A stretch of DNA of 64,000 nt, from the NCBI GenBank assembly GCA_900323505.1, contig OOIN01000003.1, forward strand, positions 1 through 64,000. The letters run 5' to 3'. How positions within the stretch are numbered: position 1 is the first letter of the stretch; each line of letters opens with the position of its first letter. Shown here piece by piece: positions 38,252 through 47,030 of the stretch. Position numbers and translations under genes: made by a program. Origin of the DNA: Ustilago trichophora. Lineage: Eukaryota > Basidiomycota > Ustilaginomycetes > Ustilaginales > Ustilaginaceae. Under the pieces are notes generated by a model. The model saw only the letters and a program-made list of their open reading frames with translations, was not told the origin of the DNA and searched no databases.

Positions 38252-41200
38252 AGTCGGTGGTTGAGGCGCCAGCGCAGCTGACTGCGGTCTCAACCAGGGA
38301 TGGGGCCAAGAGAACCGAATTATGCCGAGCCTGGGTCCCGCCAGGCCGGGCTGGCTGGGACCAGGGGGCCGTCGCGGACGGCGAACAGGGACGTGGCAAC
38401 GAGAGTGCGACGCTCGTGAGCGGAGCGCTCGATGTACCTGCGGTAGCAGTCTGAGCTCCAGCGCCCCATGGACTGGATGTCCGAGGTCGAGGCCCCGTGT
38501 TGGGACGCCCAGGTGGCAGCACCGCGGCGGAAGGAATGGCCGGCATACTGCGACGCCTGCAAGCCGCTTGCCTGCACGGCTCGACGGAGGACGCCAACGA
38601 AAACGGAGCGAGAGAGAGGCTCGGTGCCATGCGGCCCAAGGCCAAAGAGGGGTGACGAGGCAGGGCGGCCTGCCGTGAGGGCACGCAGCCTGTGGACGGG
38701 GCACTCGACGCCGCCAACTTCGGGCGCAACAACCCGGACGCCTTGCCGGAAGGGGTCTGTCTTCGAAGAGGGTAAGGTGATGACGACGTGGTCGCTGGCC
38801 CACGCAACGGATGCGACGGACAGGACGGTGGCGCGATCCGTGCTGGAGTCCCAGACAAGTTCGCTGGAGCGGAGGAAACAAGCGAAGGCGAGTGCAAAGG
38901 AGGCTTGGAGGACAAGGCGGTTGCGAGGAAGGAGGTCGAGCATGGACTCGATGGCAATGAGGATCCGGCGGAGGAGCGGCAGCATGATGGGTAGCTTGGC
39001 GCCCGTTCCTCCAACGCCGTGAAGGCGCTTGAACCCTCGAAGGGCGCGCTCAAGGCGTCCGCAGGAGAAGCCGGAGGTGTCGAGGCCGAGGTCGACATGG
39101 TAAGAGCGAAGGGCACCAAGCTCGTGCTTGGCAGAGTGGAAGGGGCGACCCGAGGCGGACATGTGGGCCAGCCATTCCAAGAGCTGGTGACCGGAGGCAG
39201 GGAAGCAGACGGTGCCAAAACCGTAATGGCGGAGGCAGAAGGCTCGGAAATGGGAGGGTGCGCCGCTCGAACGTCGCCTGGTGCTGAGGGCGAGGCCGTG
39301 CCAGAGGAGGGACGCGGCGTGGTCGGAGACGCCGAGGCTGGAGGCAAGACCAGGGGGTTGCGACAAGACTGTGCGGGTGCCAGCGGGAAGGATAACGCGG
39401 CGTGGGCCCGCGGAAACTGCTGCTGAATACGAGAGAACTGGCGGCGGGAGAGGAGGTCGGCAAGGACGTTGTCAGTAGACGAGACTTGCTGAGGGGCCAA
39501 GGTCAAGTTGTGGGTAAAGCAGAAGCCAAAAATCTCGCGGAGGAGGCGCTGAGTGAGTGGGTCGCGAGAGCGACCAGAGCGAAGGCCGTGCTCAACGTTC
39601 TCGTTATCCACATGGACAACGACAAGGGAGGAGGCGGGAAGGAGGTGGACGAAACGGCGGAGTGCTTCGAGGACGGCCAGGGCCTCGAGGAAACGGATGT
39701 TCTTACGGCGATGCCGCTTGGGAACCTGCCTGGCAAACACTGCAGAGGGGGAGCTCGCGTCGCCCACGAACCCGCCGTAGCCTTTGGGGCAGGCATCGGT
39801 CCAGATGTGGGTGGCAAGGAGGGGAGAGGGGGCGAGCACACTTGTACCAGACCAGGACTGGAGGATCTGGCACCACCAGGAGAGCTCGGCGCGGACAGGT
39901 TGGGAGAGGTGGCGCCGCCCCTGGCTGCCGCGGCGGGTAGCGTCGTAGAGGCGGCGGAGGAAGGCTTGTCCGCACGGGAAGACCTGGGAGACAAACTGCA
40001 AGAGCCCAGCAATACGCTGCATGTCAAGGAGGTCGGCAGACCGGCGTTGCAACAGACCTTGGCACTGCAACAGGATGCGAGCGCGGCGAATGTTGGAGAT
40101 GCTGACCGTCTGGGCAACCGAGTCGATCTCGACGCCCAAGATCTCGAGCTTGGTGACGCCGCCAAAGGTCTTCTTGGGTGAGAGGCGGAGGCCGAGAGTG
40201 TTGGCGGCCAAAGCCAAAGTGTGGATGGGGAGGAGGGCAAGTTCGGCGGCGGAGGCAGGGACGGCGCCAAACGTGTCGTCGAGGTAGTGGTTGACGGGCC
40301 AGCCGGTAGGGAGGCAGGCTGCGACAAGCCAATGCAAGAACTCAGCGACCAGGTTGAAGAGCCAGGGGGAGCTACTGCCACCGAAGGTGAGAGCGTTCTC
40401 CCGGTAGCGGATGCCCTCGTAGCTGAAACCCAAGAGGTGTGCATCAGGCTCGGCAGTGACTATGTGGCGGAAGGCATCTTCTAGGTCGCCTTTCCAGAGT
40501 AGACATCCCGGATGCTGGCTGACGAAGGTGAGCAGGTCGCCAAGGCCTTCGTAGCGGATCTGGATGAACCCGGGCTGGATGCCAGAGTTGACGGAAGGGA
40601 GCACGTCTGGCAGCGGGCGGCGAGGGTGAGAAAGGTGGTGGATGGTGCGAAGCTTGGTCGAGCGGGGTTTGGGTACGACGCCGATTGGGGACTCGACCAA
40701 GGCAGTTCCGGGGGCCATGATGGACAGGCGGCCCTCGGCCAGGCGGGCGTCGATCTCCATGCGTAGATGAGAGTGACCGGCGGGAGGGATTGGCAGGTTG
40801 GCGCAGTGGCGGTCAGCACCTCGAAGAGGGCCATCATAGCCGAGGAGGCAGCCGTGCTGGACCATGCCGAGCAGCTGACGGCGGAAGACGGGGTCGGGGT
40901 AGAGGTGGAGGAGCGTGGACCACGCCTGAGAACGCTCCTGCATGGAGCCCTGGCGGGCAGGGTTGGTGGTCGGATCGAAGACATCTGCGACAAAGGATGT
41001 GTTGGGGCGTGGACCTGGGTCACGCAACCAAGCGGCGAGGAGGAGAGAGAGGCACCGGTCAGCTGACGGAACGTCCAAAGCTGCCGGGACCGAGTCGAGA
41101 GGCCGTGCCGAGCCCTGCAGCGGAGGGGTTCTGGAAGAGGTTGACCCTGCAGGGTCAGGAGAGAGCCGTGCCAAGCCCTGCAGCGGAGGGGGTCTAGGTG

Positions 41201-41312
41201 CCAGCAAGCCAGTCTGGCCATCGAGGTGCCGTGCCGAGCCCTGCAGCGGAGGGGTTCTTGAGCCGCGTTCACGGCGGGGAAGTGCAGGGAGGTCTAACGG
41301 AGGACTCACCAT
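38166..41312 (-). CDS. Reverse transcriptase-RNase H polyprotein of the retroelement
   Basis: ATG at 41312, 4 bp after the gag stop. Residues ~205-400 are the reverse transcriptase: ESPIGVVPKPRSTKLRTIHHLS, LEDAFRHIV, FGGSSSPWLFN and the catalytic YLDD (343-346). RNase H lies at about 500-625, with Asp506 (THIWTDAC), Glu543 (RFLEALAV), Asp569 (VHVDNENV) and STDNVLADLLSR. After about residue 640 the frame changes to Pro/Ser/Ala-rich text with no motif; this part (39366 downward) is the shadow of the recombinase frame and is probably not the real C terminus. The N terminus holds three imperfect copies of PPLQGSAR. Confidence 0.85.
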   Translation of the reverse strand: MVSPPLDLPALPRRERGSRTPPLQGSARHLDGQTGLLAPRPPPLQGLARLSPDPAGSTSSRTPPLQGSARPLDSVPAALDVPSADRCLSLLLAAWLRDPGPRPNTSFVADVFDPTTNPARQGSMQERSQAWSTLLHLYPDPVFRRQLLGMVQHGCLLGYDGPLRGADRHCANLPIPPAGHSHLRMEIDARLAEGRLSIMAPGTALVESPIGVVPKPRSTKLRTIHHLSHPRRPLPDVLPSVNSGIQPGFIQIRYEGLGDLLTFVSQHPGCLLWKGDLEDAFRHIVTAEPDAHLLGFSYEGIRYRENALTFGGSSSPWLFNLVAEFLHWLVAACLPTGWPVNHYLDDTFGAVPASAAELALLPIHTLALAANTLGLRLSPKKTFGGVTKLEILGVEIDSVAQTVSISNIRRARILLQCQGLLQRRSADLLDMQRIAGLLQFVSQVFPCGQAFLRRLYDATRRGSQGRRHLSQPVRAELSWWCQILQSWSGTSVLAPSPLLATHIWTDACPKGYGGFVGDASSPSAVFARQVPKRHRRKNIRFLEALAVLEALRRFVHLLPASSLVVVHVDNENVEHGLRSGRSRDPLTQRLLREIFGFCFTHNLTLAPQQVSSTDNVLADLLSRRQFSRIQQQFPRAHAALSFPLAPAQSCRNPLVLPPASASPTTPRPSSGTASPSAPGDVRAAHPPISEPSASAITVLAPSASLPPVTSSWNGWPTCPPRVAPSTLPSTSLVPFALTMSTSASTPPASPADALSAPFEGSSAFTALEERAPSYPSCCRSSAGSSLPSSPCSTSFLATALSSKPPLHSPSLVSSAPANLSGTPARIAPPSCPSHPLRGPATTSSSPYPLRRQTPSGKASGLLRPKLAASSAPSTGCVPSRQAALPRHPSLALGRMAPSLSLAPFSLASSVEPCRQAACRRRSMPAIPSAAVLPPGRPNTGPRPRTSSPWGAGAQTATAGTSSAPLTSVALSLPRPCSPSATAPWSQPARPGGTQARHNSVLLAPSLVETAVSCAGASTTDWRAGSRRARDASTPATYDYPNIISAVSD
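38320..39366 (-). CDS. Tyrosine recombinase (YR) of the retroelement
   Basis: The catalytic residues of the phage-integrase/tyrosine recombinase family are visible in order: Arg in FACFLRSSEL (box I), His-x-x-Arg in GHSFRRGAATWA (box II), and the nucleophile Tyr in the YRRYIE region after MGRWSSD. In DIRS-order elements, this enzyme integrates a circular DNA copy. The frame overlaps the RT-RNase H frame in the -1 phase. The first possible start by alternative codon is a TTG at 39366, and the frame is open further upstream without ATG as far as I followed it. The domain is therefore probably made by a -1 frameshift from RT-RNase H or from another message; no slippery site was proven. Confidence 0.85.
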   Translation of the reverse strand: MSQPPGLASSLGVSDHAASLLWHGLALSTRRRSSGAPSHFRAFCLRHYGFGTVCFPASGHQLLEWLAHMSASGRPFHSAKHELGALRSYHVDLGLDTSGFSCGRLERALRGFKRLHGVGGTGAKLPIMLPLLRRILIAIESMLDLLPRNRLVLQASFALAFACFLRSSELVWDSSTDRATVLSVASVAWASDHVVITLPSSKTDPFRQGVRVVAPEVGGVECPVHRLRALTAGRPASSPLFGLGPHGTEPLSRSVFVGVLRRAVQASGLQASQYAGHSFRRGAATWASQHGASTSDIQSMGRWSSDCYRRYIERSAHERRTLVATSLFAVRDGPLVPASPAWRDPGSA

Positions 41313-41316
41313 GCTG

Positions 41317-42600
41317 CTAGGCTTTGGTGGCTTTCGTGTCGGAAGTTTGCTTGATTCTTGGACAGTCGCGGACGGGGTGGCGCTCGGAGCAAGCGGTGCA
41401 CTCGTGACGGCGCCAGCAGTTGTCTCCCTCAGGACAGCCGCCGCCGTTGAAGCGGAAACAGACTTCGGCGCTCTTCTGGCGCTTGGAAGGCGGGCCCTGC
41501 GGCTGTTGCTGCGGTTGTTGCTGCTGCTGCTGAGTCAGGCGATTGGACGGTGGCTGCTGGGTGGTCTTCTTTGGCTGACGGAAGGAGGCAGCGGTGCTGA
41601 GGTGCTGGTTCCACGCGTTCTGGTCTTGTTGGGCCCAGACAGCGGCTGAGGCGTGGCCGAAGCGTCGACGGCAGGTGGTGAGGATGTAGAGGGCGACGGA
41701 CGACCAGGTGTGGGTGCGGTCGGTCTCGATGATGTGGATGAGGAAAGCGCCAAGGCCGGCACCCAGGTTGGGATCGTTGGTGGCGCAGGAGCGGAGGTGC
41801 GTGTACACTGTCCAGGCCTCTGCGAAACAGCGAACGTCGGGCACGAGCCTGAGGAAAGAGCGGGTGGAGGAGGAAGACCCAGAGGAGGGGGCTGCGCGAA
41901 TGAGGACGCCGTTGACGAAGACAGCGTTGTCGTCCTCGCTGTCAACAGGCAGAGAGTCGGGGTTGCATAGCTTGCCCAGGTCTTGAGGCGCTAAGGAGTC
42001 GTCGAGGACCTGCTGGACGACCTCTCGAGAGAGCCAGGAGAAGATGCGATTGGTGTCAGACTCACCTGGTGAAGGGGCGCCGAGGTGGTGACAGCCGGTA
42101 GCTGAGGTGGAGTCGGTGGGTGCTGGCAGGGATGGCGCAGCCGGGGCTCGCTGAGGCGTGGATGGGAGGGGGGCTGTAGGTGGCTGGGGGCGAGAGGAGG
42201 CCAGCAGCTGCTGGAGGGCGTTGGAGATGCCCGAAAGAGATGAGCCTTGGTCGTCCAGTTGCTGCTGGAGGCGAAGGAAGGCTGGGGAGGCTTCGGTAAG
42301 GTATGGCAGGGGCTGCAGCGGAACGGCCAGCGGTGAGGCGCCGGCGAGGGTCGTGGAGGGTGCGGGTGGAGCCGAGGGTTCGAGGGCGTGGGTGGTGGAG
42401 GCCGAGGCGGCGACGACGGGCGAGGTGATTGCCAGTGGGATTGGCGGCTGGACTGGGGAGAACGGTGAAGAGAGACCTTCGGTGGGCACGTTGCGGCAGG
42501 AGGCGCAGTGTCGGCACGAGCGGTTAGCACGGCCTCGGAAATGGTCGATGGGAAAGGACTGTGAGCACTTGGTACAGGTACGGCGATTGCTGACAGCCAT
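41317..42600 (-). CDS. Gag-like protein of the retroelement
   Basis: 427 residues with ATG at 42600, 32 bp inside A1. Near the N terminus there is a CxxC...CxxC cluster (RTCTKCSQ, SCRHCASC). The middle is Pro/Ser/Ala-rich, followed by a helical region (about 190-330), a Gln run, and a C-terminal Cys/His knuckle-like set: VCFRFNGGGCPEGDNCWRRH and ECTACSERHPVRDCP. The position before RT, the nucleic-acid-binding knuckles and the lack of enzyme motifs fit a gag. It ends TAG and is separated by CAGC from the ATG of the RT frame, a layout that would allow termination-reinitiation. Confidence 0.8.
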   Translation of the reverse strand: MAVSNRRTCTKCSQSFPIDHFRGRANRSCRHCASCRNVPTEGLSSPFSPVQPPIPLAITSPVVAASASTTHALEPSAPPAPSTTLAGASPLAVPLQPLPYLTEASPAFLRLQQQLDDQGSSLSGISNALQQLLASSRPQPPTAPLPSTPQRAPAAPSLPAPTDSTSATGCHHLGAPSPGESDTNRIFSWLSREVVQQVLDDSLAPQDLGKLCNPDSLPVDSEDDNAVFVNGVLIRAAPSSGSSSSTRSFLRLVPDVRCFAEAWTVYTHLRSCATNDPNLGAGLGAFLIHIIETDRTHTWSSVALYILTTCRRRFGHASAAVWAQQDQNAWNQHLSTAASFRQPKKTTQQPPSNRLTQQQQQQPQQQPQGPPSKRQKSAEVCFRFNGGGCPEGDNCWRRHECTACSERHPVRDCPRIKQTSDTKATKA

Positions 42601-42631
42601 GATCAGAGGATCCTGAGGTATTGAGGAGGCT

Positions 42632-42758
42632 TGGAAACGAGAGCTGCCGCGGAGCAGGCAGCGAGAAGGATGGTGTAGGACGAGAAGAGTGAAAGGTGAG
42701 TTGAGAGCGGAGTCAAAGCCAGCTCAGATGCGCACGCAACAAAAGTCACGTGCTGCAT
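42632..42758. repeat. Split direct repeat A1 (outer end of the element)
   Basis: 127 bp, apparently identical to 38018-38144. Host sequence resumes at 42759 (TCTTTTCGG), so the element boundary lies about 165 bp upstream of the MBOAT gene ATG. Confidence 0.93.
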
Positions 42759-42923
42759 TCTTTTCGGCTTCCCCGCGTGAAATGTGATCTTCTTGGGGAC
42801 AGAAGGAGCCGTGAGTGATATCATTGACACTTTCTCCTCCTTTCTTTTCCTCACCACCACCATCCTCCTCCTCAAGATTCAGATTCAGATCAGAGGCTTC
42901 CCTAAGAGGGAGACACACAAACC

Positions 42924-44597
42924 ATGCTCGAATCCATCTTTCAGCCCATCGCAGATGCGGCCGGCGCTCCCGTAGATTACATCAAGCTCTTTAGCTGCCT
43001 CCTCTTGGCCTTCCCGCTAGCCGCCGTCTTCCCCTACCTCCCTTCACCCACCGCAAAGCATCTCTACAGCTTGCTCGTATCTTTCATCTTTCTCGTTCCC
43101 ATCCTCAACCTCTACTCGGGTTTTGTTCAACTCGTCGGTTCCGCACTCCTCACCTACTACATTTGCATGTTCAAAGTGGGCGGAAAGAACATGGGCTGGC
43201 TCGTATTCGCCTTGCAGATGGGCCACTTGACCTACAACCACGCCGTACGCAAGTTTGGTGGCATTCCCTTGTCGACCATCGAAATCACCGCCATGCAGAT
43301 GGTAGCCGTCATGAACTTGACCACATTCGCATGGGACTGTTTCGACGGTCAAATCCGCACCGAAGACCAATGCGATGATTCTCAAAAGAAGAGCAGGATC
43401 ACCAAGATGCCTTCGGTCCTCGAATTCTTGGGTTACGCTTTCTACTTTCCGGGAGTCCTCATCGGCCCTTCCACCCGGTTTTGTGACTATCGAGCCTGGA
43501 GCACCGGCGAGCTCTTCGCCTCCCCCAAGGGCAAAGAGAAAGCTTCTTCCACCACATACCCACGAGGAAGAATCTTTGCCTCCTTCCGCGAGCTGTTTGT
43601 CGGCCTCGGTTTCATGGCAACGTACTCTGTTTTTGCCCCCGCCTACTCGTACGAAAAGCTCATCGGTCTCCACGGCGGACTCTCGCATCTCTCCTGGTAT
43701 CAAAAGCTCGTCTGGATCCAAATTGCAGGCTTCATGGCCCGTACCAAATACTACGGCATCTGGTCCCTCACCGACGGCGCCTGCATCCTCTCCGGTCTCG
43801 GCTACAACGGTATCGACCCCACCTCTGGCAAAACACGCTGGAACCGATGCCGAAACATCGACATCCCCAAGATCGAGTTCGCCAACAACTGGAAAGAACT
43901 CCTCGATCACTGGAACATGAACACCAACGTATGGCTCCGCAACAACGTTTACAAACGCATTGCTCGTCCGGGTAAGAAACCGGGATTCAAATCGACCATG
44001 ACCACCTTTTTCACCTCTGCATTCTGGCATGGACTCGAACCTGGATACTACCTCAGCTTTATCCTTGCCGGGTTCATGCAGAGTGCAGCCAAGATGTTGA
44101 GAAGGCATGTTCGACCGATCTTCTTTGCCCAACCCAACGTACCCAATCCGACCTTTGGCAACGTGCTCACTTTCACGCCTTCGCAACTCGCCTACTGCAC
44201 CGCGTCGGTCATCGCCAGCCAGGTAACCCTCAACTACGCAGTGGCGCCGTTTATGCTTCTCGAATTCAAAGCGTCCATCGCCGGATGGAAAGCGGTCTAC
44301 TTTTACGGTCACGTACTCACCTTTATCACCATTGTGGCGTTCCAAAACGGTCTTGGAAAAGCGCTCGATAAGAAGAGCGGAAAGAGTCGCCTTCGTAAGA
44401 AAACCATCGACGATCAAGGAGCAGCTCCTCCTCCTCCTTTTGCATCCGGATTCACCACCGACGCAGATAGCGATGCGGAAGGGATCAAGAATCGAGCCAA
44501 CAGAACGGTCTCAAATGGTAGCAATGGTGGTGAGAGCAAAGGGTTGAATGAGCACGTGGAGGCGGTTACTGCTCTTGCACCCGAGCCGATTTCGTAG
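42924..44597 (+). CDS. ALE1: MBOAT-family lysophospholipid acyltransferase (Ale1-like)
   Basis: The product is 557 residues with ATG at 42924 (context AACCATGC). Multiple hydrophobic segments span residues 20-480. The MBOAT signature is clear: YFPGVLIGPSTRFCDY, then ELLDHWNMNTNVWLRNNVYKR with the conserved Asn/Trp, and the catalytic His in TSAFWHGLEPGYYLSFI. The C-terminal tail is cytosolic, polar and Ser/Asn-rich. The enzyme re-acylates lysophospholipids at the sn-2 position in ER membranes (Lands cycle). The retroelement inserted just upstream leaves only about 165 bp of original promoter. Confidence 0.93.
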   Translation: MLESIFQPIADAAGAPVDYIKLFSCLLLAFPLAAVFPYLPSPTAKHLYSLLVSFIFLVPILNLYSGFVQLVGSALLTYYICMFKVGGKNMGWLVFALQMGHLTYNHAVRKFGGIPLSTIEITAMQMVAVMNLTTFAWDCFDGQIRTEDQCDDSQKKSRITKMPSVLEFLGYAFYFPGVLIGPSTRFCDYRAWSTGELFASPKGKEKASSTTYPRGRIFASFRELFVGLGFMATYSVFAPAYSYEKLIGLHGGLSHLSWYQKLVWIQIAGFMARTKYYGIWSLTDGACILSGLGYNGIDPTSGKTRWNRCRNIDIPKIEFANNWKELLDHWNMNTNVWLRNNVYKRIARPGKKPGFKSTMTTFFTSAFWHGLEPGYYLSFILAGFMQSAAKMLRRHVRPIFFAQPNVPNPTFGNVLTFTPSQLAYCTASVIASQVTLNYAVAPFMLLEFKASIAGWKAVYFYGHVLTFITIVAFQNGLGKALDKKSGKSRLRKKTIDDQGAAPPPPFASGFTTDADSDAEGIKNRANRTVSNGSNGGESKGLNEHVEAVTALAPEPIS

Positions 44598-45879
44598 ATG
44601 CTCCCAAGATGTTTGTGCTTGAATCGATGATGGTGGGTGAAAGGAGATTTTGTTTTCGGATGCTCCTGTCTTTCGAATGTAGTGTTAGCAGTGTATCAAG
44701 AGAATCAAGACGTTAGACAGGTATCAATCCAACCTAGAGACAACTATCTCGCTCGTCATCCAGCGAGTCCAACACTCTGTGAACGCAAATACAATCGCTC
44801 AACATAAGAGGGTGGAAGGATATCACGGAGGAAAGTAGGGCGGGGGGGGGGGGGGGGGGGGGGGGGGGGTTGGATCTTTGCTTGTGAGAGGAGACGTGAG
44901 AGTGTTGGCGTGGGAAAAAAAGTGGTTGTGTTCGGAGAATTATTACTACAGTAACGCGGACACTTTCTTTTGGGGTGTGCGACACATTTCTCAGTAGCGC
45001 AGGTCAAGCAGAATGATCGACGATGAAGGACAAGTGGATTGCATTGCTGTAGTTTTTGATGTAGGTCTGTGCGTGGGCGACCGTATGCGACGTATAATGT
45101 GAAAGGGGTGAAGCTGTTTTTGCGCCTTTTGTTCTTTTTGCTCGGCATGAAAGAAAAAAAAAACAGAATCCGCCTCTCACATGCACGTCAAAACCAAAAC
45201 ACAACACCGTCTCAAAAGCGCACTCTGTCGATCTTCACCCTACCCCCTTCTCTGTGTGGTTGGGTTGCTCTTCGTCAAGGGTAATGTCACAATGACGACG
45301 AATAGAAATGGATGGGGTTTTTTTATGCGTATCTACCTGTAGTCGACTCGGAGCTAAACCGCATGGAAGCGTCTCACAAACCCCACATTTTGCGCATCCC
45401 AGCGGTGATGGGCTGTTCAAAACCCACAGCCGAGCCCAACGTGCTGTCAAGCTTTTTATACCGACGAACAATCCCCGAAAGAAAAAATCAAGTGTGGGGT
45501 AAGGCTTCAGAAGACTGTATTGATTGGGCGGCAACCCCTTTTTTTTTGATTTTTGATTTTTTTGATTCACGCGCAAGCTGTCAAATTTGGCACACTCTCC
45601 GAGCCGCAATCCCCGCAAAAAACTTGGTGGAAACAAATCCAAAAGAGCCGCAGCCCAGTGTTACAGTAGGTATAGCTTGAAGCGAGTTGCAAAGTCTCTC
45701 TGGTTTTGTTTCGCTACAGTCAGAGCGGTATTGTGCTGTGCTGTCGTTTGAGGAGGAGGGATCGAGTATAAGAACCTGCCCACTCGCTCATCTAGAACGA
45801 CCGTTGCGCCTCCCTCCATCAACTCTGACCTTTCCCCCACCCCCCACTGTGGAGCTAAGGAGGGTATCCTTCGCCCAAC
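44598..45879. other. Intergenic region between MBOAT and hydroxylase genes
   Basis: About 1.28 kb. It contains a 28-base G run (next entry), T-rich blocks near 45538-45567 and a short C-rich stretch before the next ATG. Overlapping frames at 45235-45680 lack motifs. No gene is supported. Confidence 0.55.
44842..44869. repeat. Homopolymeric G tract (28 bp)
   Basis: A continuous run of 28 G, preceded by GTAGGGC and followed by TTGG. On the plus strand it can form G-quadruplexes. Exact length is likely variable between isolates and may be misread by sequencing. Confidence 0.9.
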
Positions 45880-47004
45880 ATGACCACCACCACTACCACC
45901 GCTTCAACCGATCTTGCCGATGTGGATCTCATCGCCAACCCCAGTCATGCGGTTAAACGACCCAACAAGGGTAAAATGACGGCTACGTGGCATACCAAAC
46001 CCTCCAGCGAATGGACGTTTCACGAGCGTGCGCTCGTCTTTCTCGGTGTCGCTCCTTCGAACAGCAAATCTCCTCGACCGAAACCGCCGGTTTTCCCAAA
46101 AGACGCACCCGTCCCTGTCTACCCGATCTGGAAAATGCACCTCGTCGTCGCACCCAAAGCCATCGCACCCATCCTTGTCCACCACCTATTCACAGCGTAT
46201 ACGGGTGTTCGCATCTCGACGTTGGCTGCAACGCTTGGATATCTCGCCTACTTTGTCTGGTTTGGAACCGGGATTTTCAGATGGTGTAACGATATGACGT
46301 ATCGATTTGGAACTTTTGACGGTGCAGCTGAACGCGATGGTGTACCCGATGTTGATACTACCAGTGTCGCGTTGGGTCTATTTATGGTGGTTGTAAGTCG
46401 GGCAGTTATCGCGGTACCGTATCTTTACAACCCCAACGAGCCACTTTTGGACCTTGACACCGTGTTAATGTTGCCGATCAACATGTTTATGTTTGCGGTA
46501 GCTGTCGATTTCTGGTTCTACTGGTACCACCGTCTCATGCACGAAGTTCCATTTCTGTGGAGATTCCATCGCAAACATCACACCACCAAACATCCCATCG
46601 CCGCCTTGGGTGCATTTGCAGACCACGAACAGGAATTCTTCGACATGGTAGGAATCCCAATCATGGCTTGGTTCACTTGGAAAATCAACTTTGCCACTTG
46701 GTGGATCAGCACCTGCTACATCCTCTTTATCGAAGCTAGTGGACACAGTGGATTGAGAGGCTATTTCCAAAATCCTACCACTTGGCCTCTCAGATACTTG
46801 AATGCCGAGTTGTGCCTGGAGGATCATGACATTCATCACAGACAGGGCTGGAAGAAGAGCGGCAACTACGGCAAACAAACTAGACTCTGGGATACAATCT
46901 TCGGCACGAAAAAGGACAGAATCGAAGGCACCCCCGACAACATTAATTGGAACGACCCCATGGACGAGCCTCAACCTGTTCCACAGCCAAACAAGCAAGA
47001 GTAA
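45880..47004 (+). CDS. Fatty acid hydroxylase/sterol desaturase-family membrane enzyme
   Basis: The product is 374 residues with ATG at 45880. Three histidine boxes that bind the di-iron centre are intact: HRLMH (217-221), HRKHH (230-234) and HDIHH (316-320), with an extra HSGLRG near 289. Hydrophobic segments lie before and between the boxes (about 88-130, 160-180, 195-215, 258-285), consistent with an ER membrane protein. The family includes C-4 sterol methyl oxidase, C-5 desaturase and sphingolipid hydroxylases; this one lacks the cytochrome b5 domain of Scs7 and does not look like Erg25 or Erg3 in its N terminus, so the substrate remains open. Confidence 0.85.
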   Translation: MTTTTTTASTDLADVDLIANPSHAVKRPNKGKMTATWHTKPSSEWTFHERALVFLGVAPSNSKSPRPKPPVFPKDAPVPVYPIWKMHLVVAPKAIAPILVHHLFTAYTGVRISTLAATLGYLAYFVWFGTGIFRWCNDMTYRFGTFDGAAERDGVPDVDTTSVALGLFMVVVSRAVIAVPYLYNPNEPLLDLDTVLMLPINMFMFAVAVDFWFYWYHRLMHEVPFLWRFHRKHHTTKHPIAALGAFADHEQEFFDMVGIPIMAWFTWKINFATWWISTCYILFIEASGHSGLRGYFQNPTTWPLRYLNAELCLEDHDIHHRQGWKKSGNYGKQTRLWDTIFGTKKDRIEGTPDNINWNDPMDEPQPVPQPNKQE

Positions 47005-47030
47005 AAAGGAAAGGAAAGGAAAGGATATCT

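Larger units (their letters stand above)
37822..42758 (-). mobile_element. Ngaro/PAT-like tyrosine-recombinase retrotransposon (DIRS order), apparently complete
   Basis: The element reads on the minus strand as A1 (42758-42632), gag, RT-RNase H, tyrosine recombinase, B1 (38251-38143), A2 (38144-38018), an 87-bp spacer, and B2 (37930-37822), 4937 bp in all. A1 and A2 are both 127 bp; B1 and B2 are both 109 bp and differ at two sites that I can see. B1 and A2 meet over a shared AT dinucleotide, and the two outer ends also finish in AT, so a circle closed on the ends would recreate the internal B1-A2 junction. That is the split-direct-repeat design of PAT and Ngaro elements. No DDE integrase, methyltransferase or hydrolase domain is seen, and no target duplication longer than AT. 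All three coding frames are open, so recent insertion is likely. Confidence 0.9.

Noticed and set aside
37822..42758. Interpretation as an LTR retrotransposon
   Set aside because: The repeats are not at both ends as a single long repeat. They are split (A1 ... B1-A2-B2), and the integrating enzyme is a tyrosine recombinase, not a DDE integrase.
43044..44417. 457-codon minus-strand frame
   Set aside because: Antisense to the MBOAT gene with no hydrophobic segments or motifs of its own.
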